DNA of 11,116 bases from NCBI GenBank assembly GCA_944363005.1, contig CALVTV010000194.1, forward strand, positions 1 through 11,116, written 5' to 3'. Below the pieces are notes generated by a model, which saw only the letters and a list, made by a program, of their open reading frames with translations, made no database searches and was not told the DNA's origin. This document shows, piece after piece, positions 1-6,461 of the stretch. Each line of letters opens with the position of its first letter. Position 1 is the first letter of the stretch. The position numbers were made by a program, and so were the translations under genes. Source of the stretch: an uncultured Clostridia bacterium. Its GTDB lineage: Bacteria; Bacillota; Clostridia; Christensenellales; Aristaeellaceae.

Positions 1-2
1 CG

Positions 3-71
3 ACGCCGCGCGATGATATCGCGAATCTGACCCTGCATGAGAAGCTCGGAGACGTCTTTGCGCGCCTGTAA
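3..71 (+). CDS. C-terminal end of an unidentified upstream gene (partial)
   Basis: Of the plus-strand frames, only the one starting at base 3 stays open until TAA at 69-71; the other two stop early. The 22 visible residues begin TPRDDIANLTLHEKL and end FARL. Codon choice (CTG, GCG, CGC, GAC) matches the neighbouring genes, which supports real coding sequence. The fragment is too short to assign a family or function. It is cut by the window edge. The 114 bp between its stop and the next gene hold two AT-rich palindromes and a hairpin but no clear classical terminator, so read-through into the next gene is possible. Confidence 0.5.
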   Translation, partial: TPRDDIANLTLHEKLGDVFARL

Positions 72-99
72 TTTTGCCCGCGGCGGCAGGAACCCGGTT

Positions 100-120
100 T
101 TTCTAGAAATTCAATTGAAT
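100..120. repeat. Two adjoining AT-rich perfect palindromes
   Basis: TTTCTAGAAA (100-109) and ATTCAATTGAAT (109-120) are each perfect palindromes, and they share one base. They form an AT-rich island in an otherwise G+C-rich region, just upstream of the secreted SH3 gene cluster. They could be an operator or part of a promoter, but no convincing -35/-10 pair with normal spacing is visible here. Short palindromes also arise by chance in AT-rich DNA. Confidence 0.4.
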
Positions 121-135
121 GGACTGAAATTTTTG

Positions 136-178
136 CCCTCCTCGCTTCGTCTTAATGAGTAGAACGGAGCGAGGAGGG
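136..178 (+). promoter_or_regulatory. 14-bp hairpin that buries the ribosome binding site of the first SH3 gene
   Basis: The left arm CCCTCCTCGCTTCG (136-149) pairs with the right arm CGGAGCGAGGAGGG (165-178). All 14 positions pair, with a single T:G wobble, around a 15-nt loop. The right arm contains the GAGGAGGG Shine-Dalgarno sequence that serves the ATG at 186, so in RNA this site would be fully base-paired. Only a short TTTT follows (182-185), so it is a weak fit to an intrinsic terminator. A translational switch, or a poor terminator for the upstream gene, are both possible. The structure is seen in the sequence; its role is inferred. Confidence 0.65.
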
Positions 179-185
179 ATGTTTT

Positions 186-1007
186 ATGTGGAAAAGAATG
201 GCAGCGGCGCTCCTGATTGCGCTGCTGGGGCTTGCGTTTTGCGCGCAGGGGTATGCGCAGGAGATGCATGCCGCGACGCAGAATCGCGCGCCCCTGCTGG
301 ATGCCCCGCGGGAAGACGCCCATGAGCTCATGCGCTACTACATCGGCGTGCGCGTGGAAGTCGTGCGCGAGGTGGACGAACAGTACGTGCAGGTGAACGT
401 GGGGCAACCGGGCGGCAGCCTGATGGGCTATATGCGCAAGGCGGACTTGGCCTTTGAGGAAGAGACGATCCGGGCGCTCCCGGTGGAGGATGCGCGGTGC
501 GAGCTGCAAGAGGAGCAGACCTGCAAGCTGTACGCCTATCCCGACGAGCGCTCCAATGTGATCGATCCGGCGTGCATGCCGGCTGTCCATCGGGTGCTTG
601 GCATGCTGGACAGCACATGGATACACTTGCAGCTCTATGACGGCAGAACGGGATTCATCAACCGTGCGGATCTTTCTGGGGAACAGGTCACCGTTGCTCA
701 GGCGATTTACTTCCCCGCGATCCCCACGGACGAGGAATTCAGCGCCGAGGAGGCCACGGCGTATGTGCGCAGCGTGCTGCTGGAGAGCGAGAATGTCGAT
801 GATTACATGGGTAAATCGGGCGAAAAGATGGATGAAGCGAAGCTCGATGCCTGCGTGCCCGAGGTGGAGATCCTGTATTATCCGGAAAATCCGGATTGTT
901 TGGAATACGTGGTCAGTTTTCGAAGCGCGGAAGGATACATTTATGCGGGCTTTTCCTTCACGGCGAGGGGACGGGACGTGCTGAAGATTCATGCGGGCAA
1001 TGGCTGA
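186..1007 (+). CDS. Secreted SH3-domain protein, first of three tandem paralogues
   Basis: A 273-residue exported protein of unknown function. Residues 1-24 form a signal peptide: a basic start (MWKR), a hydrophobic core, and likely cleavage after GYA. There is no lipobox. Residues about 34-90 look like a bacterial SH3 (SH3b) domain whose core, YVQVNVG at 67-73 and GGSLMGYM at 76-83, is nearly identical in the next two genes. A second SH3-like segment (about 113-163) ends TGFINRADL. A C-terminal alpha/beta domain (about 185-273) carries DYMG at 206-209 and ends GNG. SH3b domains of exported proteins commonly bind cell-wall peptides or other proteins. No catalytic motif is visible, so a wall-binding or adaptor role is inferred only. 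The ATG at 186 follows GAGGAGGG by 7 nt, and that site is hidden in a hairpin. The next gene starts 15 bp after the stop, suggesting one transcript. Confidence 0.88.
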   Translation: MWKRMAAALLIALLGLAFCAQGYAQEMHAATQNRAPLLDAPREDAHELMRYYIGVRVEVVREVDEQYVQVNVGQPGGSLMGYMRKADLAFEEETIRALPVEDARCELQEEQTCKLYAYPDERSNVIDPACMPAVHRVLGMLDSTWIHLQLYDGRTGFINRADLSGEQVTVAQAIYFPAIPTDEEFSAEEATAYVRSVLLESENVDDYMGKSGEKMDEAKLDACVPEVEILYYPENPDCLEYVVSFRSAEGYIYAGFSFTARGRDVLKIHAGNG

Positions 1008-1022
1008 CGGAGGAGGATTGAA

Positions 1023-1934
1023 ATGAAAAGACGGATGGTTTTATCGATGGCGGCGATGCTGTGCGCAGTTGTCTGCGCAGTAGCGGGAAGCGCGCTTGCG
1101 GAAATGGAACAGCCGACGTACACGCAGGGAACCGTGCCCCTGGTGACGCCGGAACCGGTGCTCAATATGATCCCTGCGCAAGATGAGCAGACGCCCAGCC
1201 TGGACGTACCGGCGGTACTCACGCGGGATACCGCTTTGCTCAGCCGCCCCGGCACACAGGGGGAAACGCTGATGGAGTATTTCAGGGGCGTGGAGGTTGA
1301 AATCGTGCGCGGCGTGGACGCGCAGTATGTGCAGGTGAATGTGGGCGCGCAGGGCGGAAGCCTGATGGGCTACATGCGCATGGAGGATCTGGACCTATCC
1401 GACCCCGATATTCGCAATTGGGTGCGCATGGCCAGCGGGGGACAGCTTTGCCGGGTGTACAGCTATCCGGACGCACAGTCGCCGGAACTGACGGAGGATT
1501 TTCCGATCGACCGTGCGCAGGTGTTGGGCCAAAACGATGGCTGGCTGCACGTGCGGGTGAGCGGGGAGCGGACGGGCTTTGTCAGCCGGGAAGGGCTTGA
1601 AAGCGCGATTCAGGTCAACACGGACGAGTCGTATCTCATTGTGGAGCCGCTTGAAAACGAATTGAGCACGCAGGACGCCGTTGCCATTGCGACGCAGCTA
1701 CTGCTGGAGGATGCCGAGCGCGGGATCAATGACTACATGGGCATGGGCGAACTGACGCAGGAGATCCTCGATGCCTGCCGGGCGGAGGTGGAGATCATCG
1801 TCTATCTGGAGGAACCGGACAGGATGCTGTATCAGCTCTCGTATTATCAGGAGGGGAGAGACAACATCTATGCTTATATTTACCTCTGGGTGCGCGGGCA
1901 GACGGTGGAGTCCTACAACTACGGAAACGGTTAA
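1023..1934 (+). CDS. Secreted SH3-domain protein, second of three tandem paralogues
   Basis: A 303-residue exported protein, the longest of the three. The signal peptide is residues 1-26, starting MKRRMVL with likely cleavage after SALA. It is followed by a Pro/Thr-rich linker of about 35 residues (27-62) that the neighbours lack and that probably extends the folded part away from the membrane or wall. The first SH3-like domain (about 68-124) keeps YVQVNVG and GGSLMGYM. A second SH3-like segment (about 142-193) contains GWLHVRV and TGFVSREGL. The C-terminal domain (about 214-303) has DYMG at 237-240 and ends YNYGNG. Over the 35-residue SH3 core it differs from the first paralogue at 8 positions. 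A GGAGGA ribosome binding site at about 1011-1016 precedes the ATG at 1023. Function unknown; paralogy and export are clear. Confidence 0.88.
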   Translation: MKRRMVLSMAAMLCAVVCAVAGSALAEMEQPTYTQGTVPLVTPEPVLNMIPAQDEQTPSLDVPAVLTRDTALLSRPGTQGETLMEYFRGVEVEIVRGVDAQYVQVNVGAQGGSLMGYMRMEDLDLSDPDIRNWVRMASGGQLCRVYSYPDAQSPELTEDFPIDRAQVLGQNDGWLHVRVSGERTGFVSREGLESAIQVNTDESYLIVEPLENELSTQDAVAIATQLLLEDAERGINDYMGMGELTQEILDACRAEVEIIVYLEEPDRMLYQLSYYQEGRDNIYAYIYLWVRGQTVESYNYGNG

Positions 1935-1946
1935 GGGGGCGTGGAG

Positions 1947-2774
1947 ATGAAGCGGATCGTTATCCTGAGCGCATTGCTGATGCTGCTGAGCATGCCGCTG
2001 GCTTTTGCGGAAAGCACGGCCTCCACCGTAAGGGCGACGGATCTGCTTGAATTGCCGCGGGAAAGCGCAACGCTGCTCATGCACTATGAGCAGGGCGTGC
2101 GCGTGGAGGTGCTGCGCGAGGTCGATACGCAGTATGTTCAGGTGAACGTGGGCGAGCCGGGCGGCAGCCTGATGGGCTATATGAAGAAAGAGGACCTCGT
2201 CTTTGGAGAGGAGAACGTGCGGCTCAACCGGCCTGTGGAGAATTGCTACGAACAGACAGGCTGGACGCTTTACAGCTACTGCGACGTGCGCTCGCCGGTG
2301 CTCATCGAGCAGTCCGATACGTTTTTGTATATGCTGGGAAGCAAGGACGAATGGATTCATGCGATTGTGCAAATGGGCTCGGAGACCATCACCGGTTTTG
2401 TGAGCCGCGAGGTCAACCCGCTTGGAATCGGGGAGGAAAAGCGGCGCACACAATACGCCGCGCAGGTTCGCACACAGCCAATAGGGGATGAGCCGACGGT
2501 CGAAGAAGCCATCGCCCTGGCGGCGGACTACCTGGTGGCGGACGGACAGCTGGACAACGTGAGCGGCGAGCCGGTGACAAAAGAAAGGCTTGCTGCATGC
2601 ACGGTGCAAACGGATATTTCGTATTGCTATGACGAGCCCGTCCCGCTGATGTACATCATTACGTTCTTCGATCCCGTTGCTAAGCTTGAAAACGGGGAAC
2701 CGAAGATTTACGCCCTGGCCTGCCTGTATGTCGAGGATGGGGACAAGGTGATGCACGATTACGGAAAGGGCTGA
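1947..2774 (+). CDS. Secreted SH3-domain protein, third of three tandem paralogues
   Basis: A 275-residue exported protein. The signal peptide starts MKRIVILS with likely cleavage after LAFA (residue 21). The first SH3-like domain spans about 28-85 and is very close to the first paralogue: 5 differences over 35 residues (50-84). The second SH3-like segment (about 106-157) contains EWIHAIV and TGFVSRE. The C-terminal domain (about 182-275) resembles a PepSY-like alpha/beta fold by eye: a helix EEAIALAADYL, then strands, ending HDYGKG. It lacks the DYMG motif of the other two. I prefer ATG 1947 over GTG 1941, because the GGGGG stretch at 1935-1939 is then 7 nt upstream. Last gene of the apparent operon; a strong terminator starts 22 bp after the stop. 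Function unknown. Confidence 0.88.
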   Translation: MKRIVILSALLMLLSMPLAFAESTASTVRATDLLELPRESATLLMHYEQGVRVEVLREVDTQYVQVNVGEPGGSLMGYMKKEDLVFGEENVRLNRPVENCYEQTGWTLYSYCDVRSPVLIEQSDTFLYMLGSKDEWIHAIVQMGSETITGFVSREVNPLGIGEEKRRTQYAAQVRTQPIGDEPTVEEAIALAADYLVADGQLDNVSGEPVTKERLAACTVQTDISYCYDEPVPLMYIITFFDPVAKLENGEPKIYALACLYVEDGDKVMHDYGKG

Positions 2775-2796
2775 TGCATAGGCTCGCGAATCAAAC

Positions 2797-2833
2797 AAGG
2801 CCGGACGCTGTTGCTGTCCGGCCTTTTGCTTTT
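2797..2833. terminator. Bidirectional intrinsic terminator between convergent genes
   Basis: A perfect 10-bp stem, AAGGCCGGAC (2797-2806) with GTCCGGCCTT (2816-2825), encloses a 9-nt loop. On the plus strand it runs into TTTT, GC, then TTTT, which fits termination of the SH3 operon. On the minus strand the stem is followed by TTGTTTGATT, so it can also end the yfhO-like transcript, whose stop codon lies at 2832-2834. Confidence 0.88.
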
Positions 2834-5210
2834 ATGCGATGGTCTTTCTGCGGAAATATACGTAAGGGATCAGCGCCAACAGGGCGCACAGGCTCATGGC
2901 GACGCCCAGCGGGAACCAGCGCGTTCGGTAGGTGAACACGATTTCGTGTTCGCCCGGCTCCACAAAGACGCCCATGAACGACACATCGCAGGGCACGATC
3001 TCCGCCTCTTCGCCGTCCACCGTTGCGCGGAAGCCCTTGTCATACGGAATGGTGAAGATCAGCAGGCCCGCTTCCTGCGCGTCAATATGCGCGGTAAAGC
3101 CTTCGGCGTTCGTTTCAAACCGGTCGCAGCTGTTCTCGCGCAGCCGCGCGGCGCTCTCGCGCCAGTCGGGAATGTTCTGCACGTCGAGCGTCTGCATCCG
3201 GCCGGAAAAGCGCGCGAGATCCTCATCGGAGAGCGCCGCCGCGGCCAGCAGCACATCGCCGACCGTTTCGGGATTCATCGCCTGGTGGTAGGTGCCGGTA
3301 CAGACCGTTTGCAAAAAGCCCATCGGCACGGCCTCCGGGTTTGTGTAGACCGCCGCGCCGTTTTCCTCATAGGCGTAGACGAAGCCCTCCGGCGCCGAAA
3401 CGCCGAGCGCCGCATCCTCCGGCCAGAGGTGATATTGCGTCACCGAAAGCAGCGCATAGAGCGCGGGGTCCTTGACGGAGGGGGTGACGGTCGTCGATTC
3501 ATCGTAGCCGAAACCGGCCATGGAGACGAAGCGGCCGACGGTCGAGGAGCGCAGGGAGGTGAAGCACGTCAGCGAGGATTGCCCGCGCAGCAGGCCGTAA
3601 TTGCGCAGCTTCGGGCTGTAATCGATGCGGGTATAAGCCTGGGCTTCGGGCATTTCGAGCGCGGCGAGCGTGGGCTGTGCGATCTGCTCGAGCGTGTAGA
3701 CGCCTTCGCCGGGCGCCTGCCCGCCGGAGAGCAGCGCAGTGTCGCCGGTGCGAATGTAGCCCGCGTATTGGCAGAGGGCGACGAAGCAGACCAGCGCCAG
3801 CGCAAACCGGCCGCCGCGCAGGATCATCAGCAGCATGGCAAACCCGCCGATGAGCGCCAGAAAGATGGACAGTTCGCGGAACACGCGCGACGCATAAGCG
3901 CCAGTACGGCGATTGATTATGGCCCGGGAGAGGAAGTCGGGCAGGTGCGTGAGGATGCTTTCGGGCAGGAGGAAGGGCAGAGTCAGCACGCAGACCGCCG
4001 AGCAGCAGAGCGCAAACGCGGTCAGCCAAACGCGCGTCGCCCGCATGCCGGGCGCTGAGCCGTCGGGCAGGAAGAGCGGGAACATGTCGAGGGCGTAGAG
4101 CGTGGCCAATGTCAAAAGGAGCGCGAGCGCGTACCACCAGCGCGTGTAATTCGTGTTGGTTTCCAGCACGAAGAGGCCGCACAGCGCGGGCACGGCGCAG
4201 AACACAAACAGCACGCAAAGCAGCGCTTTGAGCCATCCGTGTGCGCGCCGCGTGCCGAAGAGCACAAGTGCGCCGGTCAGCCCGAATGCCGGTAGGTAGC
4301 AGGCCGTGGAGCTCCAGCTGGCGGCGTCGCCGTAATAGGCGTGGACGACGTTGCTCTCGATGGGCATCAGCAGCGTGCGAATGCGCTCCAGGAGCACCGA
4401 GAGCGAGTAGCGCATCGTCAGCAGCGAGGCGTCTGCGCCGCCGGAACGGGTGATGGTCAGCATGAAGCCGAGCGCGGGCAGCAGCAGAAAACCGGCGAGC
4501 GCGCAGCCCAAGCCGCATTCAAGCACGGTCAACAGCGCGCGCCGCACGCTGCGCGGCCAATCCCCGCTGAAGAAACGGAAGGCGAAGTACAGCGCGCAAA
4601 TCAGCGCGGAACCGAACATGAAGTAGTAATTGGTCAGCGTGTTGAGCGCGCAGCATGCCGCCAGAAGGCCGGGGCGCGGGCGCTCACCCATCGCGTCCTC
4701 AAGCCCATAGAGCAGAAGCGGGAAGAACGCGATGACTTCGGTGAAGTGATAGAACTGCGTGTTGACGACCGTAAAGGAGGAGAACACGTAGAGCACGCAG
4801 CCCATCAGCGCCAGATCCGCCCGGCGGACCATGCGCCGCAGGTACAAAAACGCGCAGAGCGCGCCCACCGCGTGCTTGAGCACGGCCATGACGCTGATGC
4901 CGTAGGGAATGAGCGCCTGCGGAAGCAGCGCCAGCGGCCAGACGAACGGACTGCCCAGCGTGTAAAAGGCATAGCTGCCCACCGACGGCGCGCCCAGGAA
5001 CGTCGAAAAGCTGTAGCCGCTGAAGCCCGCGCGCAGGATGCGCCGGGTTTCGAGGATGAAGGGGAGCTGCTGCTCGATGAAGTCGCCGCGGGTGACGAAA
5101 CGCCCGCCGTAGGGCACAATGGCCGGGGCGAGGGCGAAGAGCGCGAGCAGAGCGCCCAGAAAGAACGCATGCGCGGGGCCAATGCGCCGCGAGGAGTCCT
5201 GAATTTTCAT
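2832..5210 (-). CDS. YfhO-family multi-spanning membrane protein, probable GT-C type glycosyltransferase
   Basis: 792 residues, in the normal size range for YfhO proteins. The N-terminal half is a run of hydrophobic helices (about 12-33, 100-125, 133-152, 158-172, 183-213, 228-254, 303-319, 328-349, 358-376, 394-415, 446-463, 467-484). The first outer loop has RGDFIEQQ (41-48) and then GAPSVGSYAFY, matching the acidic and glycine-rich loop typical of YfhO and other GT-C enzymes. A large extracytoplasmic domain (about 485-760) follows, with the family-like sequences NYGLLRGQSS and PYDKGFRATVDG (722-733), before a last helix (766-786) and a basic tail RRKT. In Bacillus subtilis YfhO takes part in glycosylation of lipoteichoic acid using a lipid-linked sugar. 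A similar envelope-glycosylation role is inferred here, but the sugar and target cannot be read. AAAGG about 7 nt upstream supports the start at 5210. Convergent with the SH3 operon, divergent from sbcDC. Confidence 0.87.
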   Translation of the reverse strand: MKIQDSSRRIGPAHAFFLGALLALFALAPAIVPYGGRFVTRGDFIEQQLPFILETRRILRAGFSGYSFSTFLGAPSVGSYAFYTLGSPFVWPLALLPQALIPYGISVMAVLKHAVGALCAFLYLRRMVRRADLALMGCVLYVFSSFTVVNTQFYHFTEVIAFFPLLLYGLEDAMGERPRPGLLAACCALNTLTNYYFMFGSALICALYFAFRFFSGDWPRSVRRALLTVLECGLGCALAGFLLLPALGFMLTITRSGGADASLLTMRYSLSVLLERIRTLLMPIESNVVHAYYGDAASWSSTACYLPAFGLTGALVLFGTRRAHGWLKALLCVLFVFCAVPALCGLFVLETNTNYTRWWYALALLLTLATLYALDMFPLFLPDGSAPGMRATRVWLTAFALCCSAVCVLTLPFLLPESILTHLPDFLSRAIINRRTGAYASRVFRELSIFLALIGGFAMLLMILRGGRFALALVCFVALCQYAGYIRTGDTALLSGGQAPGEGVYTLEQIAQPTLAALEMPEAQAYTRIDYSPKLRNYGLLRGQSSLTCFTSLRSSTVGRFVSMAGFGYDESTTVTPSVKDPALYALLSVTQYHLWPEDAALGVSAPEGFVYAYEENGAAVYTNPEAVPMGFLQTVCTGTYHQAMNPETVGDVLLAAAALSDEDLARFSGRMQTLDVQNIPDWRESAARLRENSCDRFETNAEGFTAHIDAQEAGLLIFTIPYDKGFRATVDGEEAEIVPCDVSFMGVFVEPGEHEIVFTYRTRWFPLGVAMSLCALLALIPYVYFRRKTIA

Positions 5211-5245
5211 GGATTCGCCTTTCTTTTGCCGGATGAGATAAGTCT

Positions 5246-5274
5246 ATTGTAGGGGAGGGCGGGCCCTGTGTCAA
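5246..5274 (-). promoter_or_regulatory. Consensus sigma-A promoter for the yfhO-like gene
   Basis: On the minus strand, TTGACA (5274-5269) is a perfect -35 box and TACAAT (5251-5246) a 5/6 -10 box, with a 17-bp spacer. The predicted start point is near 5239, giving a leader of about 29 nt before the ATG at 5210. This is the best promoter in the window. Confidence 0.85.
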
Positions 5275-5281
5275 GGCGGGA

Positions 5282-5310
5282 TTGTCCCGGAGGGAAAAAG
5301 CGTGTATAAT
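5282..5310 (+). promoter_or_regulatory. Sigma-A promoter for the sbcDC operon
   Basis: TTGTCC (5282-5287) and a perfect TATAAT (5305-5310) are separated by 17 bp. The predicted start point is near 5317, only about 23 nt before the GTG start of sbcD at 5340. The -35 is imperfect, so strength is probably moderate. It lies back to back with the minus-strand promoter, 7 bp away. Confidence 0.75.
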
Positions 5311-5339
5311 GAGAAATCATCGCAGGGGGAGGCGAACAT

Positions 5340-6461
5340 GTGAATATCCTTCATTTGTCGGATTTGCATTTGGGCAAGCGCATTTATGAGTGCTCGATGA
5401 TCGAGGAGCAGCGCCACGTGCTTTGGCAGGTGCTGGCGTTGGCCCGCGAGGCAGACGTGACGCTGATTGCGGGCGATCTGTACGACAGGCCGGTGCCGCC
5501 CGCGGAGGCGGTTGCGCTCTTTGACGAGTTCCTCACCCGCATGAGCGCGCAGGGCAGCACGGTCGTGATGATCGCGGGCAACCACGACAGCGCGGAGCGC
5601 ATCGCCTTTGGTAGCCGCCTGATGGACGGGCGGGGGATTTACGTGTCGCCGGTGTATGACGGCGCGCCGCGCCGGGTCACGCTCGAGGATGCGCACGGGC
5701 CGGTGCATATGTACCTCCTGCCGTTCGTCAAGCCAGCCCATGTGCGCGCCGCGCTTGGACGGGAGGACATCGAGGGGTATACCCAGGCGGTGCGCGCGGC
5801 CATCGAGGCGATGAACGTCGATTCCCGGGAGCGCAATGTGTTGCTTGCGCACCAGTTTGTCACCGGCGCGGGCCGCAGCGAGTCGGAAGAGGTGTCCGTC
5901 GGCGGGCTGGATAACGTGGATGCGGATGTGTTCGCGCCGTTTGATTACGTGGCGCTGGGCCATCTGCACGCCGCTCAGAGCTTGGAAGGCGGCCGCGTGC
6001 GCTATAGCGGCGCGCCGCTTGCGTATGCGTTCTCGGAAGCGGGGCAGGAGAAAGGCGCGCTGATGGTGCGCCTGGGCCCCAAGGGGGATTGCGATGCGCA
6101 GATGCATCCGCTGACGCCGCTGCATCCGCTCACGCGCGTGCGCGGGAATTTTGCCGTGCTGACGTCGCCCGATGCGCCCGTCTGCGAGGATTACGTGCAG
6201 GTCACGCTGACCGATGAGGACGATATCGCGGAGGCGGCAGGGCGGCTGCGCGAGGTGTACCCCAATCTGCTGGAGATCCGCTATGACAACGTGCGCACGC
6301 GCGCGCAGCAGGCGGATTTTGAGCAGGGGGCCGCGATGCAGGATGCGCCGTTGGCGCGCTTTGAGGAGCTCTTTGCCCTGCAAAACGGGCAGGAGATGAG
6401 CCGGGAACAGCGGGAATACCTGTCCGGGCTGATGGAACGCATTTGGGAGGATGAGCAATGA
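5340..6461 (+). CDS. sbcD: SbcD, nuclease subunit of the SbcCD DNA repair complex
   Basis: 373 residues, slightly shorter than the about 390-400 usual for SbcD. It is the Mre11-type metallophosphoesterase that, with SbcC, cuts DNA hairpins, cruciforms and blocked ends in the cytoplasm. The metal-binding motifs are all present in order: DLHLG (D8, H10), GDLYDR (D46), GNHD (N81, H82, D83), H171 in LAHQF, and GHLH (H208, H210). The family sequence YSGAPLAYAFSE follows (222-233). The C-terminal part (about 250-373) corresponds to the capping and SbcC-binding region. The start is GTG at 5340, placed 7 nt after GGGGGAGG; an ATG at 5338 is in another frame and meets a stop at once. The stop overlaps the sbcC start by 4 bp (ATGA), indicating translational coupling. 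Confidence 0.96.
   Translation: MNILHLSDLHLGKRIYECSMIEEQRHVLWQVLALAREADVTLIAGDLYDRPVPPAEAVALFDEFLTRMSAQGSTVVMIAGNHDSAERIAFGSRLMDGRGIYVSPVYDGAPRRVTLEDAHGPVHMYLLPFVKPAHVRAALGREDIEGYTQAVRAAIEAMNVDSRERNVLLAHQFVTGAGRSESEEVSVGGLDNVDADVFAPFDYVALGHLHAAQSLEGGRVRYSGAPLAYAFSEAGQEKGALMVRLGPKGDCDAQMHPLTPLHPLTRVRGNFAVLTSPDAPVCEDYVQVTLTDEDDIAEAAGRLREVYPNLLEIRYDNVRTRAQQADFEQGAAMQDAPLARFEELFALQNGQEMSREQREYLSGLMERIWEDEQ

Noticed and set aside
72..102. Possible terminator after the upstream gene fragment (G+C-rich stretch then TTTTT)
   Set aside because: Only 4-bp stems (TGCC/GGCA or CCTG/CAGG) can be drawn, and they are not adjacent to the T run, so the call is not supported.
1698..2798. 366-residue minus-strand open frame across the second and third SH3 genes
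   Set aside because: It is antisense to the shared signal-peptide and SH3 regions, and its apparent conservation between copies only mirrors the real paralogy on the plus strand.
2811..4058. 415-residue plus-strand open frame opposite the yfhO-like gene
   Set aside because: It begins inside the shared terminator hairpin, lacks a ribosome binding site and has the Arg/Gly/Ala-rich composition of a shadow frame; the minus strand gives a coherent membrane protein.
6103..6138. Imperfect 18-bp direct repeat inside sbcD (TGCATCCGCT twice)
   Set aside because: It encodes HPLTPLHPLTR, which fits the Pro/Leu-rich linker normally found at this place in SbcD, so no special element is needed.
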